Assembly (NCBI GenBank): GCA_911728435.2
Contig: OU452199.1
Location: 19,540,860 to 19,604,859 of the forward strand
Direction of reading: 5' to 3'
Origin: Apoderus coryli
Lineage: Eukaryota; Arthropoda; Insecta; Coleoptera; Attelabidae
Length of the DNA stretch: 64,000 bases
The notes under the pieces are model-generated. The model was given only the letters and a program-made list of their open reading frames with translations, searched no databases and was not told the DNA's origin. Positions within the stretch are counted from its first letter, which is position 1; every line of letters begins with the position of its first letter. A program made the translations under genes and the position numbers. This document shows, piece after piece, positions 11,226-22,045 of this stretch.

Positions 11226-13250
11226 CTTACGCCAACAGGCGTTCCCCAGGGCAGTACTATAGGACCACTAATCTTTATATTGCTCAATTCAGATATATCT
11301 ACACACATAAAATCTACAAAACACATTACCCATTTTGCTGATGATACCTCAGCTATAATAGCTGCTGACTCTAATAATGGTTTAAGTTCAAAAGCATATG
11401 AATGTTTGGGGCACATGCGGAGTTATTGTACAAATAACGATCTAGTCTTGAATTTTGAAAAGACAAATCATATACATTTCTCAGCAAGGGAGGTGAACTA
11501 TAGTTTGAGAATTAGTAACGGGGATCACCGGCTAGTACAGAGATCATATTATGTGAAATTCTTGGGTGTTGACAGCTACATTGGCACAAACAAATCGAGA
11601 CCGTTTCTGTGAAACTCTGCAGACTTTCGTTCTGAATTTGGAAAATGAGAAGCTTTGTTTGATGTATTGCGATCATTTTATTTTGCAAATGTTAATTCAG
11701 TCCTGTGTTATTCTATCGTGTTGTGGGGAAACTCAAATCGGATGGGTGAGATTAGTGATGCAAAATTACCGGTAATTTATTTTTTGGTAATAACATTGGA
11801 AATATTACGTAATATTACGTAATTTTAGGTAATATTAGGTAATATTGCTGAACAACTTAGAAAAAGCTGGTTTTACAATATGCAAAGAAGCTTTAACAAA
11901 TTAAACAATAATTGCCTCAATTACCTATGTGGCTCTAAATGGTCAATAAAACACAAAATAAACTGAAATCTGAAACTATATAGTTTTATGCCTAATACAA
12001 ATTTTATAATAAAAAAAAAAGTTAAGTATGCAGGTTATGTTTATTAGAAATAACAACATAATATATTATTTTGATGTGCAGTAGTAAACATAAAGATTAT
12101 ATGAAAACAAAATTTGTAAATAAATATTAATTCTTGATTAATAATTAAAAAAGGTAACTTGTGTTTTTATCACAACATATCACAAACTGAAAAAAATCCT
12201 TAAAACTTAATCACACAATTCTTAGATAGGCCAAAGAATAGGTACATATGATAAAAATAGTTTTCAGTCGGTAAAAATCAATATTTAGTCATTATTTGCT
12301 AAACCCTCATCCGCAGACAAATCCTCGGATAAATCAGATTCAGTTTCATTAAAAGTATTTGTAACTGTTGATGGGGTCATTAATGCAACATTTTTCATTT
12401 CGGCACGGTTATTGTATAAGAATTTCCGATTAGTTCGTATGTAAACGAGCTTCACATATTATAGCGATGGCGTAAGAACTAAGCAACAGCTATCACTAGA
12501 CGTGTTGCAGCATGTTGAAACAAGCAGTAAGACGGTTAGGTACCAACTTTAACGTAATATTGAAGCGAATATTACCGGGAATATTACCCCGAAAATTAAC
12601 GAAATTTTTCGGAAATATTACAGTAACAATGTAACGTTACCGGATGGTAGAGGTAATATTACGTAATATAACTGGAAATTCTGATGGTAATATTCGGACC
12701 GTGCATCACTAGGTGAGATACTAATTAGTACTGCAAAAAAGGATTATCAGAACAATGACATTCAAATCCGTCAGATATTCTTGCCGTCAATAATTCAAAG
12801 ATCTAAAAATTCTAACCGTAACATCAATTTACATTTTGGAGTGTGTGTTCTACGTATATTCTACTATTGATCGGTTTACGATCTTAGAGATAATTTAAAT
12901 TTAAGACTACCTGTCTCAGCAAACAGTTGCCTTATAATGCCTATTGTATTAAGTTATATAATCATCCTTCCCAACATCTAAAAGTGAATACAACTCCGAG
13001 TAAATTCAAACGAAACGTAAAGAATTGGTTACTTCAATTCAGTTTTTATTCGTTAAATGAATATTTTGTGAATGGTTGGGTTTTTTTTTTTGTGAAATGT
13101 AATTATGTCTTTTATACAACTTATTTATTTATTTTTTTACATGTATTTTTGGTTGTGACCATTGTATTATATTACGACGTTGTGACGCATTCTATGTACA
13201 TAGTTGTACATCATGAATAAAAACTATTATTATTATTATTAATAGAGCGA
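11226..13250 (+). pseudogene. 5'-truncated non-LTR retrotransposon (RT C-terminal half), split by a hAT element
   Basis: Translation starts inside the reverse transcriptase palm. GVPQGSTIGPLIF (motif B region) lies at 11238-11277 and HFADDTSAI, the YADD-type catalytic block, near 11330. The thumb region follows. The frame near 11740 reads LWGNSNRMGEI; after the hAT insertion it continues at 12720 and ends with a typical C-terminus (FKRNVKNWLLQFSFYSLNEYF region, 12990-13070). The 3' end is an ATT triplet tail at about 13221-13245, as in CR1/Jockey-group elements. Several frameshifts are present. Compared with the uninterrupted repeat at 34.6 kb, this copy inserted at about 11226 and was truncated at its 5' end on arrival. 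Confidence 0.8.
11753..12711. mobile_element. hAT-type element with perfect 8-bp target duplication
   Basis: The element starts TAGTGATGCA at 11753 and ends TGCATCACTA at 12711. The direct duplication GGTGAGAT flanks it at 11745-11752 and 12712-12719. An 8-bp duplication with this terminal form is diagnostic of hAT transposons. Subterminal DNA is rich in GGTAATATTACGTAAT words on both sides. Its 959 bp are too short for a full transposase; a minus-strand acidic tail (TFNETESDLSEDLSADEG, about 12300-12370) may be the C-terminal remnant. Removing the element and one duplication restores the interrupted RT reading. Confidence 0.9.
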
Positions 13251-13299
13251 GTATAAGTAAGTTTCGAAAAACAAATATATTCCTAATAATTATGTATTG

Positions 13300-13685
13300 T
13301 TGAGGGCAGTTCTGTTGATTTTCTGGGTTTCCACCTGGACCGGAGGCTTACGTGGCACCACCATATTGAAAAGCTATCGAAAAATCTCACAACATAATGT
13401 TTGGTTTGGGATATCGCGCGGATGTAAAGCAAATTTTTATTAATACAAAAATATTGACATTGCCTGCACTTTACGTGTACAAGTGTTTAATATATACAAA
13501 GGGACATATACAAGACTATTTAACTAGAGAAGTTCTGCACAATCATTCGACTAGAATACAGACTAATATACATATAAAGTTTTTAAGAATTAAACATATT
13601 GTGTATAGCAAGAATTATTATGGCCCTATTTTCTATAACAATTGTATAATTTTAATCTTGGTTTTACCAAAGATTAATCTACACA
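13300..13685 (+). pseudogene. Second non-LTR reverse transcriptase remnant
   Basis: At 13320-13394 one frame reads FLGFHLDRRLTWHHHIEKL, the block that follows the palm in CR1/Jockey-type ORF2. After a break, another frame from about 13400 reads ADVKQIFINTKILTLPALYV and continues as the extreme C-terminal region. Roughly 60 residues normally between these blocks are missing. The remnant runs directly into the inner edge of the right inverted-repeat arm. Confidence 0.7.
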
Positions 13686-15860
13686 ATAGATAGTCAGCCC
13701 AATGCATTAATGCCTGCCACTACGTGGCGTAGACTAGCGTGTAAAGCATAGAGCAGTATTGTCACAGCCAGAAACCGTTTTGTAGTTTATTAATATCAAA
13801 AACAAAACGCAACGTATAACAATTATTTAGATCATTTGCAACAGATATGCACCGGCAATGCTGTATTGTCAGAGAGAGAAATTGATGAAATTCTGTATTA
13901 ATCTGGAGGGGATACGCAGGGAGGGTAGAAAAAAAAAGCAAGCGAATGTGGTGTGTGTCGTGCTGTTGCCAATTCGTCGGTAAAAGAAACACACAGGGTG
14001 ATTTATTACAAGTACAGTATTGAAATAAAGGCCTAATCTCTATGAATTAAATTTAATATAATAATATTTAATCCATGTCATACATGTTTCAAGACTAGAC
14101 CAGTCCCATGATCAGTGGCGAACAGTCGTTAAATGAAAAGCTTTTAGATAGAAACATACTTTTGACTAAATATTTCACGTAGACAATGTGGCAAATATGT
14201 AACAAGATTGTTGTAGATCTTATAATACCTATAATAAAAAAATTATCAGTGCTACCTATATTATATTAGGTATACCTATTATAATAGTTTGTCTCTTCAT
14301 CAGGTATAAGTTCCACTTTATCGGTTTAGGTACTTAAATTTTACTTCTTTTTAATGTTTCTTCGGGTAAATAATAAGTTCGGTAGGAATAGGGCTTTGGG
14401 TATGAAACAAAAAAGATAGAAAATAGAAATTTGATATATGGGTAGTTCTAAGCATTTACAAGTTTGTGACGTGTAGCGATTTTCGATGCCGCCCCCGGAG
14501 GTATACATGAGGGCGGCGCAATGCCGTTTTAAATATCTCGTTTCGCTTTCTTGGAAAATAAAAAATTATAACTGATAACTGAAACTTAGTACTTAATACG
14601 TGGGCGTAAGAGGTAAGCTCACTTCACAGGTCTCTATTAATGAAAGAAAGTTAACATTTTGAGCATCTGCGTAAAATTAAATGTATCCGTTTGGTGGGTA
14701 GTTTTGATTACAATAAGTCGGTGCCAAGCCCAAGCCCGAAACAAAATAAATCTATATTTACCTACTACCTATTTGGCTTGGTACCGACTATTATGTGCAT
14801 TGTTGTCTTTTGAATGATATTTGTATTTTGTTATTTTTCGTATTTTTTATTAGTTCTTTTGACAGCTCTGGTGTCATCAATACACCTGTATCCCGAATTG
14901 CACCAAATTGCGATGCTATTGAACAAGCATATAATCCTAAATATAATATTCTTTTTGAACTACCTGTATCTCGAAAACCAACCCGTAGCGGACCCATGTA
15001 CATATGAAATTTGTATCTTAAAATTAGTCAAAGAATCACCCTTTAAAGTTTGTACAAGTACTTATGCAACACCCTGTATACATAGATACTTTGATTTGCA
15101 ATTTACAAATCTGTCAAACTAGGTAATGCTGTTTTTTTTTATTTACTTTCAAATATGGTGTTATGTAATTGTAATCAAATTAAATGTTTGGGGATGATAT
15201 TTACGAGTTTTATTTTTTTATATAGAGAAACTGTTATTCAGTTTTTAAGGATCAATCTGAAGCAGACGATTGTACTTGTTAAAACATGAAAAAAGTTATT
15301 GTCGTGATACTTTTAACACCCTGTTGGTGGGTTTTTAAAGCTTTTTACGAAACGTGTTAACAATACAATCTACATAAATCGTTAGTTTTTTAAAGTTTTA
15401 TGATCATTGCACAAAAACCAATATTAGGGAGACTTTAAGTTTTTTTTTCAATTCGGCGTTGCAGAATTTGAACCTAATTGTGATAATTGTGTTATTTTAC
15501 TAGTATAGATATTTTTGAGTAAATTAATTCGGTTATAATCGATGAGTAGAATCTTTGGAGTAAAATACATTTCACAAAAACCCTGAACCATATTTCTCAA
15601 TAGATTTAAATTTTCATTAAAAACAGATTAAAAATTCTAATTTTTTACATCCTGCATTTCGAAACCGTATTTTTTTAAATAATTATTGTCATGCTGGAAA
15701 TTTCAAACCTTATTTACTTCAGCAACTTGTAAAAAGCACAGCCTTTTTAATATTAACATTTCTTAAAATCGATATTACGCGATAACGATGACTTTCTATC
15801 AATATCACAGAAGGATACATTTATTACGTATATAATTTGTTAGATTTTACATCTCCGAAT
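13666..15860. repeat. Right arm of the 2.2 kb inverted repeat
   Basis: Reverse complement of 1-2215. The outer end at 15860 (CATCTCCGAAT) corresponds to base 1 of the window, so the true outer boundary cannot be set from this window alone. The inner end (ACCAAAGATTAATCTACAC) corresponds to 2215. Total span with the centre is 15.86 kb. Confidence 0.95.
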
Positions 15861-16100
15861 TGAAACACACGCAAAAAATGTGCATAAAAAAGTTAGGGTA
15901 GCATTTCACGCCTGTATGCCCCTTTAATTTACCCGCCTCTGAGATTTATTTTTTCATAATGTTAACGACAAGTTGAATCTGCTGTTTGAGTTTGATCCTT
16001 AAAACTGAATCAGGTAATAACCGGAAGTCCTATCTATAACGCCAAATTTCGTTAATTTAAATATAACTTTTTGATGCATCCTTATATCCGAAATTTAAAA
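15861..16100. other. Non-coding flank outside the right arm
   Basis: No gene or repeat recognised. If the left arm extends beyond the window start, its matching sequence would be found here. Confidence 0.5.
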
Positions 16101-16136
16101 TTAAATGACTAAAATAATATTATTTTAGTCATTTAA
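16101..16136. repeat. Perfect 36-bp palindrome
   Basis: Each half reads TTAAATGACTAAAATAAT or its reverse complement, with no spacer. It sits in non-coding AT-rich DNA just outside the inverted-repeat arm. No function is assigned. Confidence 0.9.
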
Positions 16137-16491
16137 AATTATTGTCTAAAACATTTAATAAACCAGCCCTGTATATTTATACTATTATAGTAATTTCTTT
16201 TATTTTCGTCCATACACATTAATCTTTGCGTAGATAGGTATACGTATACCATATAATTTTAAACAAAAAACACTGCTGCACAGTAGTACATATATGATAC
16301 CTATAATATAAAAACAAACTCCCACCTCGTAGGGGAAAGTATACTCGTCCTTGTCTAACATTGCCCATATGATTATTTTATTTCAACACAATACATATAA
16401 CGCCATCTACAATTTCCATGGTTGCATGTTTTTCTAATAGATGTAGCTCGTGTCGAGACAGTTTCAATTTTTGTTTTATTTCCCATATACG

Positions 16492-16529
16492 CTGACTATC
16501 TATTGTGTAGATTAATCTTTGGTTTTACC
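16492..16529. repeat. Third copy of the inverted-repeat inner-edge sequence
   Basis: GCTGACTATCTATTGTGTAG followed by ATTAATCTTTGGTT matches the inner edge of the left arm (2190-2216) and, inverted, that of the right arm (13665-13700). It lies alone outside the right arm, so the sequence probably belongs to a separate repeat or an element terminus rather than to the arms. Confidence 0.85.
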
Positions 16530-16902
16530 TTTGACTTGTATTGTGGTGTGTGATAAAGGATAATTATTTGACATATTAGTAGATACTGATAATTGTGTAT
16601 GTGAATTATGTTTGTTTTGACGTATGTTGTTTATTGTTTTATGAACATTTTATGTTTTTATATATGACCACATCATAACGTGCAAATGTTTCTATGCATG
16701 GGCATGTTCAGGATGAATTAATAAACAAATACATGTTCAACATGTTTTTATAAAATAATTTAATTATAATAATAAGAGGAGGCACCTGGTTCAAAACTAA
16801 GACAATTGGAACCCTCTAAGTTATGACATAAGTACTGTATCTACCGCATAAAACGAATTCTTCGGTAACCCTAGTACACGCTAGCCCATGTAGGATGCTT
16901 AC

Positions 16903-19209
16903 CTAGACACCCAGAGATATTTTGAATATTATACTCAGTGACATGCTGTGAAATGAAGAAGCGGCCCTTAAAAACTTACCTCTTTGTGGTGTTACTGACT
17001 TCACTTCTCTAAGATTTTTAGCAAACTCGTCTATAATTTCACTATAGAATCGCGGATATTGCGACATTTTTTTAACCCGATTGTTCTCAATGGCTAACAA
17101 AGATACATCCCGAATCGTCAAGTTTTGAAAATAAGAGTTTATTCGTCCATTAGATGAAATGCACCGTTCTCCATAGGCCATAGCAGCTTGAATTGTCAAC
17201 ACTAACTCACACAATTTAAATACTTCCGGAAATGCTTCATTCAATGATGTTACATTTAAAAATGTCACTAATTCATGTGCATTATTAATATTATCTATGT
17301 CAATAGTCTGATATAAAGCTACAAGTTGACAATTTAACAAATTCATGTCAAAGTACCTACTATAATGACGCAACAAATGTTTCACGTGCTCATCAGATTT
17401 ACCGTTAAGACGTTTAAAATCGCACAATTCGAAAAAGGCAACGTCATCAAAATCTTGGAACCTGTTCTCTATTTCTTGGCCAATATGATTCATAATTTGG
17501 TTGAAAAGTCGTCGGAACCATGATTTAATATCTTCAATATTATCCAAGCTCTCGATATTTTTATGCGGCTTCAAACTTTTACTGATGGTATTTCTCCAAC
17601 AATTTTCAAAGTCATATCTTTTATGACGTAAACAATCTTTAAATTCACGAATTTTTTTAGAACAAAACAGGTAATCATTGGTCTTAACATGTAATGAATT
17701 AAATATACTATCTCCAAGTGGAGATATGTCTAAAAATACAAGAAGTAAAAAGTTGAAGTTAAAATCATTTTTTAAACTGTCTAAAAAACCTCTAGAGGTA
17801 TTTAGTGTTTCTGTATCCCATTTTGTGCTGTTTCGTAAGATACTTTCAAAGAGATTAATTAAAGAATTGCGATTTTGAAAAATTGTAGACACCAGACGAC
17901 CATTGTACTTCCAATCCAGTTCTACAGCATTAAGATTCGGTATTGTTTGGTTTCGAAATATTGTATTTAATTCTTTTGTGTACTTAGTAGACTTTGAAAA
18001 AAAGGCAGACATATCGCTCAAAGTTGCGAAAAAAACTTTACATTCGTTAATATGCGTTAATGATTGAGACAAAATCAAATTCCATTCATGTGCAAAGCAG
18101 GGTATAAATATCGCGCATGGATAAATTTCTCGAACTCTTGCTTGAAGTTTGCCCAAATGTCCAGCCGTAACAACAGAACCATCGTAACTTTGAGAAACAA
18201 ATTTGTCCCCGCAATTAAAATTTTCAATCAGATCAAATACAATTCCATAAATGTTTTCAGCACTTCTATCTTCTGGCACCTCAATAAATCCTAAAAATCT
18301 TTCTTGTACACCATCTGCATTTAGAAATCTCATCACTGCAGAAAGCTGATTAGAATCAGTAATTTTGTTTAAAATAACAGACACAAAACGCGTTTGTTTG
18401 ATTTCTTCTTTGATGTTATTTAGAATTACCTTGGAGATAGCCAATTTTAAGTTATCTTTAATTCGACTTGGTGCGCCTTGGAACAACCTACGAGGCTGTT
18501 CCAAATGTGTGTTCAAACAAGAATCATATTTGGATATAAGAGAAACAAGGTCTTCGTAATAATTACTTAGACTGTTGCCTTTATTTGCAGATGAACTGTA
18601 TTTGCCATCATCCTTAAGGTTAAGGCCATGTAAGCCAAGAAAACATACAATATCAATTAGCCTTTTTAGCACCTCTCTATCTGTATCAATTAATTCTTTA
18701 TCTTTTTCATAACCTACTTTTACTTGTGTTTCTAAAGTGTATTCAATCCTTGTTCTCCCAGAAAGTTTTTCTTTGGTAACACATTGCAAGTGACTTTTAG
18801 AGATGACATGACGTTTTATCACTTTAAGTAAATTATTCAAATCGTCAAACCCACTCGAGTTCCAGATATTATCTTCAACCATAAAAAGTACACAGGGCCA
18901 GCAAAAAAGTTTATTTCTCCTCTCGCAACCTGTTAGCCACTCGAATTGCTCATAGTATTTATCGGCAGAGAAACGGCGTACACAATTTTTCATTTGAGTT
19001 GTCAGATTTCTCATTTCAGGCTTAGGTCTACCCTTGTTTATTAAAATTTTCTTTTGTATAGTACTTTGAGCTGAAAACCTTGTATCTAATAATAAACACA
19101 CCGCACAATTACACAAGTGAGCAGTCCCGGCCTCCAACTCACGAATTTGCACTAAATTAGCCATTGGAAATTTACTAAACAAATAAACGCGTATGTATTT
19201 AAACGACAC
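16903..19209 (-). CDS. hAT-type transposase, ZMYM1-like (TTF zinc finger, DUF4371), intact ORF
   Basis: The 768-aa ORF has the layout of ZMYM1-like hAT transposases. A TTF-type zinc-finger region spans about residues 78-142 (RRFSADKYYEQFEWL, CWPCVLF, HVISKSHLQ). The RNase H-like core follows, with YDG at 342-344, then the C-terminal dimerisation region (GERCISS at 680-686). D343 and E681 fit the second and third catalytic positions. At the first, where relatives have D-E-T-T-D, this protein has N-K-I-T-D (281-285). Other usual blocks also differ: CFAHEWNL for CFAHxLNL, and LDWKYN for TRWxYN. A start at Met16 (19164) is equally possible. No terminal repeats or duplication were found around it. 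The frame is open throughout despite these losses, so it is either a very young dead copy or kept for a non-transposing role. It acts, if at all, as a DNA-binding nuclear protein. Confidence 0.85.
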   Translation of the reverse strand: MSFKYIRVYLFSKFPMANLVQIRELEAGTAHLCNCAVCLLLDTRFSAQSTIQKKILINKGRPKPEMRNLTTQMKNCVRRFSADKYYEQFEWLTGCERRNKLFCWPCVLFMVEDNIWNSSGFDDLNNLLKVIKRHVISKSHLQCVTKEKLSGRTRIEYTLETQVKVGYEKDKELIDTDREVLKRLIDIVCFLGLHGLNLKDDGKYSSSANKGNSLSNYYEDLVSLISKYDSCLNTHLEQPRRLFQGAPSRIKDNLKLAISKVILNNIKEEIKQTRFVSVILNKITDSNQLSAVMRFLNADGVQERFLGFIEVPEDRSAENIYGIVFDLIENFNCGDKFVSQSYDGSVVTAGHLGKLQARVREIYPCAIFIPCFAHEWNLILSQSLTHINECKVFFATLSDMSAFFSKSTKYTKELNTIFRNQTIPNLNAVELDWKYNGRLVSTIFQNRNSLINLFESILRNSTKWDTETLNTSRGFLDSLKNDFNFNFLLLVFLDISPLGDSIFNSLHVKTNDYLFCSKKIREFKDCLRHKRYDFENCWRNTISKSLKPHKNIESLDNIEDIKSWFRRLFNQIMNHIGQEIENRFQDFDDVAFFELCDFKRLNGKSDEHVKHLLRHYSRYFDMNLLNCQLVALYQTIDIDNINNAHELVTFLNVTSLNEAFPEVFKLCELVLTIQAAMAYGERCISSNGRINSYFQNLTIRDVSLLAIENNRVKKMSQYPRFYSEIIDEFAKNLREVKSVTPQRGKFLRAASSFHSMSLSIIFKISLGV

Positions 19210-19474
19210 AGCTGCTTATTTTTTAAAAAAGCGAACGGCCTACACCTTTCAACTCTCTCTCACGTGTGACCCTGTATCAAGAAGCAATTCCAATTTTGAT
19301 TCTCGTCATTTGAATAGTTACGCCCAGCACTGCTCGCTCGCTTGCAGTACACGAAATGCACAGAGGGAGAGAGAAGATACGCGTCTTAATAGGTTTGTTC
19401 TCGGGTCCGATTCCGACCCATATGCATATTTTAATAATTAACTATGGACATTCGCAGTTTAGCAATCCTAATTA

Positions 19475-19800
19475 ATATAATAATAATAATTTATTTATTC
19501 CCAAATTATACATACATATAAATTTAACTAAATATGATTTAAAGTAAATAGAATATGAAGGTTTCTCCTGGAATAAATAAGAGGGAGTACCCACTGAAGT
19601 CGGATGACTAGTGCGCGGGTTTCCTTGTTTATTTTCCCTGTTAAACCTTTGTAATTGAATGCATAAACTACTTAAAGAAAACAAAACAATATAGGTATAA
19701 TTTGAACAAAAACAAAGTATAAAAGAATTATTCTCAATTTTCTTGTATTCCTTATAGCCCAAATATAACACCATAAGACGCTCAATATATTCAATATGTA
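19475..19800 (-). other. Probable 3' tail of a non-LTR retrotransposon
   Basis: On the minus strand the segment ends GGGAATAAATAAATTATTATT then ATT/ATA triplets. This is the AATAAA-plus-triplet tail of insect non-LTR elements. The 100-codon frame upstream has no recognisable domain, so only the 3' untranslated end seems to be present. Confidence 0.4.
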
Positions 19801-20384
19801 CATATTATTATTCCCTATCATAGTGGCTTCAATTTAGATCAATGAATCCATGAAGAGTTTTTCTCGGTAAATTAAAAATCAATTTTTTGACATTTTTTTT
19901 TTAAAGTTTGCTTTGATTTATAACACTTAAGCTGTTTTTAAATTCTTTTATATATATAATATGGTCCCAAGAAAATAATGCTCCTTTGTTCTATGTTCTT
20001 TTTGGCTTTTAAAGTTTTCGTCTCACATTCATTCGTATGTCGTGTGTCGTGTTTGTGTTGTATATATATATATATATATATATATATAAGTCCGTGTTTG
20101 TATTTTTTAAGATATAAATTTAATAAAACACGTATTTCCCGTTTAACTATCTGTTTTAATATATTTATTTTTATTTGTGCCAAAAGAATTTATAGAAATT
20201 GAAATAACAAAAGGAATTTCTCATAACATAAAATCGATATCACACAACTAACTAACTAAATGCCATAAAAAGGTAAACAGGTATATTTTTAAATATGAAA
20301 AACTTACTATAGTATAATTCTCTTAGAAACTAGTAAATAATAATATTATTAGATTATCTATTATCCCAGTTTAACACATATACG
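19801..20384. repeat. Non-coding stretch with a TA microsatellite
   Basis: An uninterrupted TA run lies at about 20061-20088. The two 70-80 codon frames across it are produced by the microsatellite and its flanks and have no domain content. Nothing else is recognised. Confidence 0.7.
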
Positions 20385-21000
20385 TAAATTAAACGTTGAT
20401 TTAACGTGTCAATCGTTGATAATTGGTCTTACGTTAGAAAAGTGACGGTTTATTTTAAGTTTAATTTGACACCGTTCAATTTAAACGTTATAGACACGTG
20501 TTGTTATTATCTAAATACAACTACGTACATTTATTATGTTTTAGTAACTTTGTATATGTATTATAAATAAACCATAAAATAAAAACGTTTGTTTTAGGTG
20601 TTTTTTAAACGCGTGTCAAACATTGTCAAAACTAAAAACGTTTATAAAAGGTTCTTCATGTAATTTATAATAAACCGATATTTATAGCTAAAATAACGTT
20701 AGAAAACGTTCATTAGAAGCGCATAATTTTTAGAGGCGACAATGAAAACGTTAAAATGACGTTTTTTAAGTATTTTATAATACTTCTAAAATTACAGTTA
20801 AGGTAACGTGTTAAATATCCCATAAAAATTCTTATTGCTTAATATGGGAAAATTCAAAACGTTTATATAATGTTTATAAAGTATGTTATCACAATTCCAA
20901 ATGTACCTACAATTAGAAGAACGTGTGAAATTATTTTTAAAATGAGCAATATTTAAAGTGGGAAATTTTAAAACGTTGATTATTACGATTCCAAATACTT
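20385..21000. other. Cluster of AACGTT-type words
   Basis: About fifteen AACGTT or AACGTG words occur in roughly 600 bp (for example near 20391, 20484, 20586, 20638, 20694, 20705, 20747, 20860 and 20975), often as AAAACGTTT. The spacing is irregular. The words may be decayed tandem units or a binding-site cluster. No ORF is present. Confidence 0.5.
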
Positions 21001-22045
21001 TTAAAAAATGTGTCAATGAATCGTTTGATGTAAAATTAGAATTATTGAAATAACAACGAATATTAGGTACGTCCTAAATGTATTTTCAAAAATCTAGAAT
21101 ATATAAAGGTTTAACCTTATAATTTATCTACCAGTTGAAACAGTAATACAAACACTTTATAATATGTAAGTAAATCCCAAATATACCTATTTAGTTAGTT
21201 ACTTTTGAAAACACCATTTAAAAGGTGTTTAAATTGTATAACTTTACGCTAATTTAAACGACCTTGTAAGTCCTAACGTTTCCTAGTTTCCAATGCTATC
21301 CCATTCTTATCTCGGATAGAGTGTACATAACAAATTGAAAAAAAAGTGTTTATCAAAAACTTCCTACTAGAGCTAGCTATACCTATCGGTACTCTAAGTT
21401 TACAAGAGTAATGCGAAATATTTGTTAACAAGTTAATTAAATCTTATAATGATTTGTTGGGTTTTTCTTTTTTTTATGCAAAAATATAAGTTTCAGAATA
21501 GTTTTACAACCTATTTTTTCCAATCTTGAATAAGAAGTTAAAAATAAGTGGTATTATACCTACTTAAATACCTAGTAACCGGCCCAAGCAATCACAAAAA
21601 AATGTTTTTGTTTTTGCTATATGAACACCTGTTTGTGTAGTTTCACACTTTAAATTATAAAGCATATTATTGGCCGAAAACGTATGTGAAGGTCGTAATG
21701 TTTGTTAGTGAATAAAATCATACAGTTGTTTTTTAACACTGATGCCAAAGTGAGAATTTCTTCTCATACTATAGGAGATATAAAGATATATATAATCTAA
21801 TTATATATTTTTATAATAGGTATGTATACTTTCGGGGTTTCCAGAAATTTATAAATTTTAACACACACTTTTTTGAATTTGATTAAAGTCAAATAACATA
21901 AGTGTATTTTCAACAATTCTTCTTGATTGAAATGACTTACAAAAAGAAATATTCCACATTAAAGGGTGTATTACAGAAATTTGCTATTTATATAATAAGT
22001 AGTAGGTATAACCAAATTTAAGTTTTCGAAAAATTTTATTACACC
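21001..22045. other. AT-rich stretch without recognised gene
   Basis: Nothing recognised on either strand. Confidence 0.4.

Noticed and set aside
1..15860. Polinton/Maverick-type giant transposon
   Set aside because: Size and inverted ends would fit, but no polymerase B, integrase, protease, ATPase or capsid-like gene is present; the centre is a mix of unrelated relics.
17678..18559. Plus-strand frames opposite the hAT transposase
   Set aside because: Antisense shadows of the 768-aa ORF.
19938..20202. Frames with IYIYIYIY runs
   Set aside because: Translation of the TA microsatellite.
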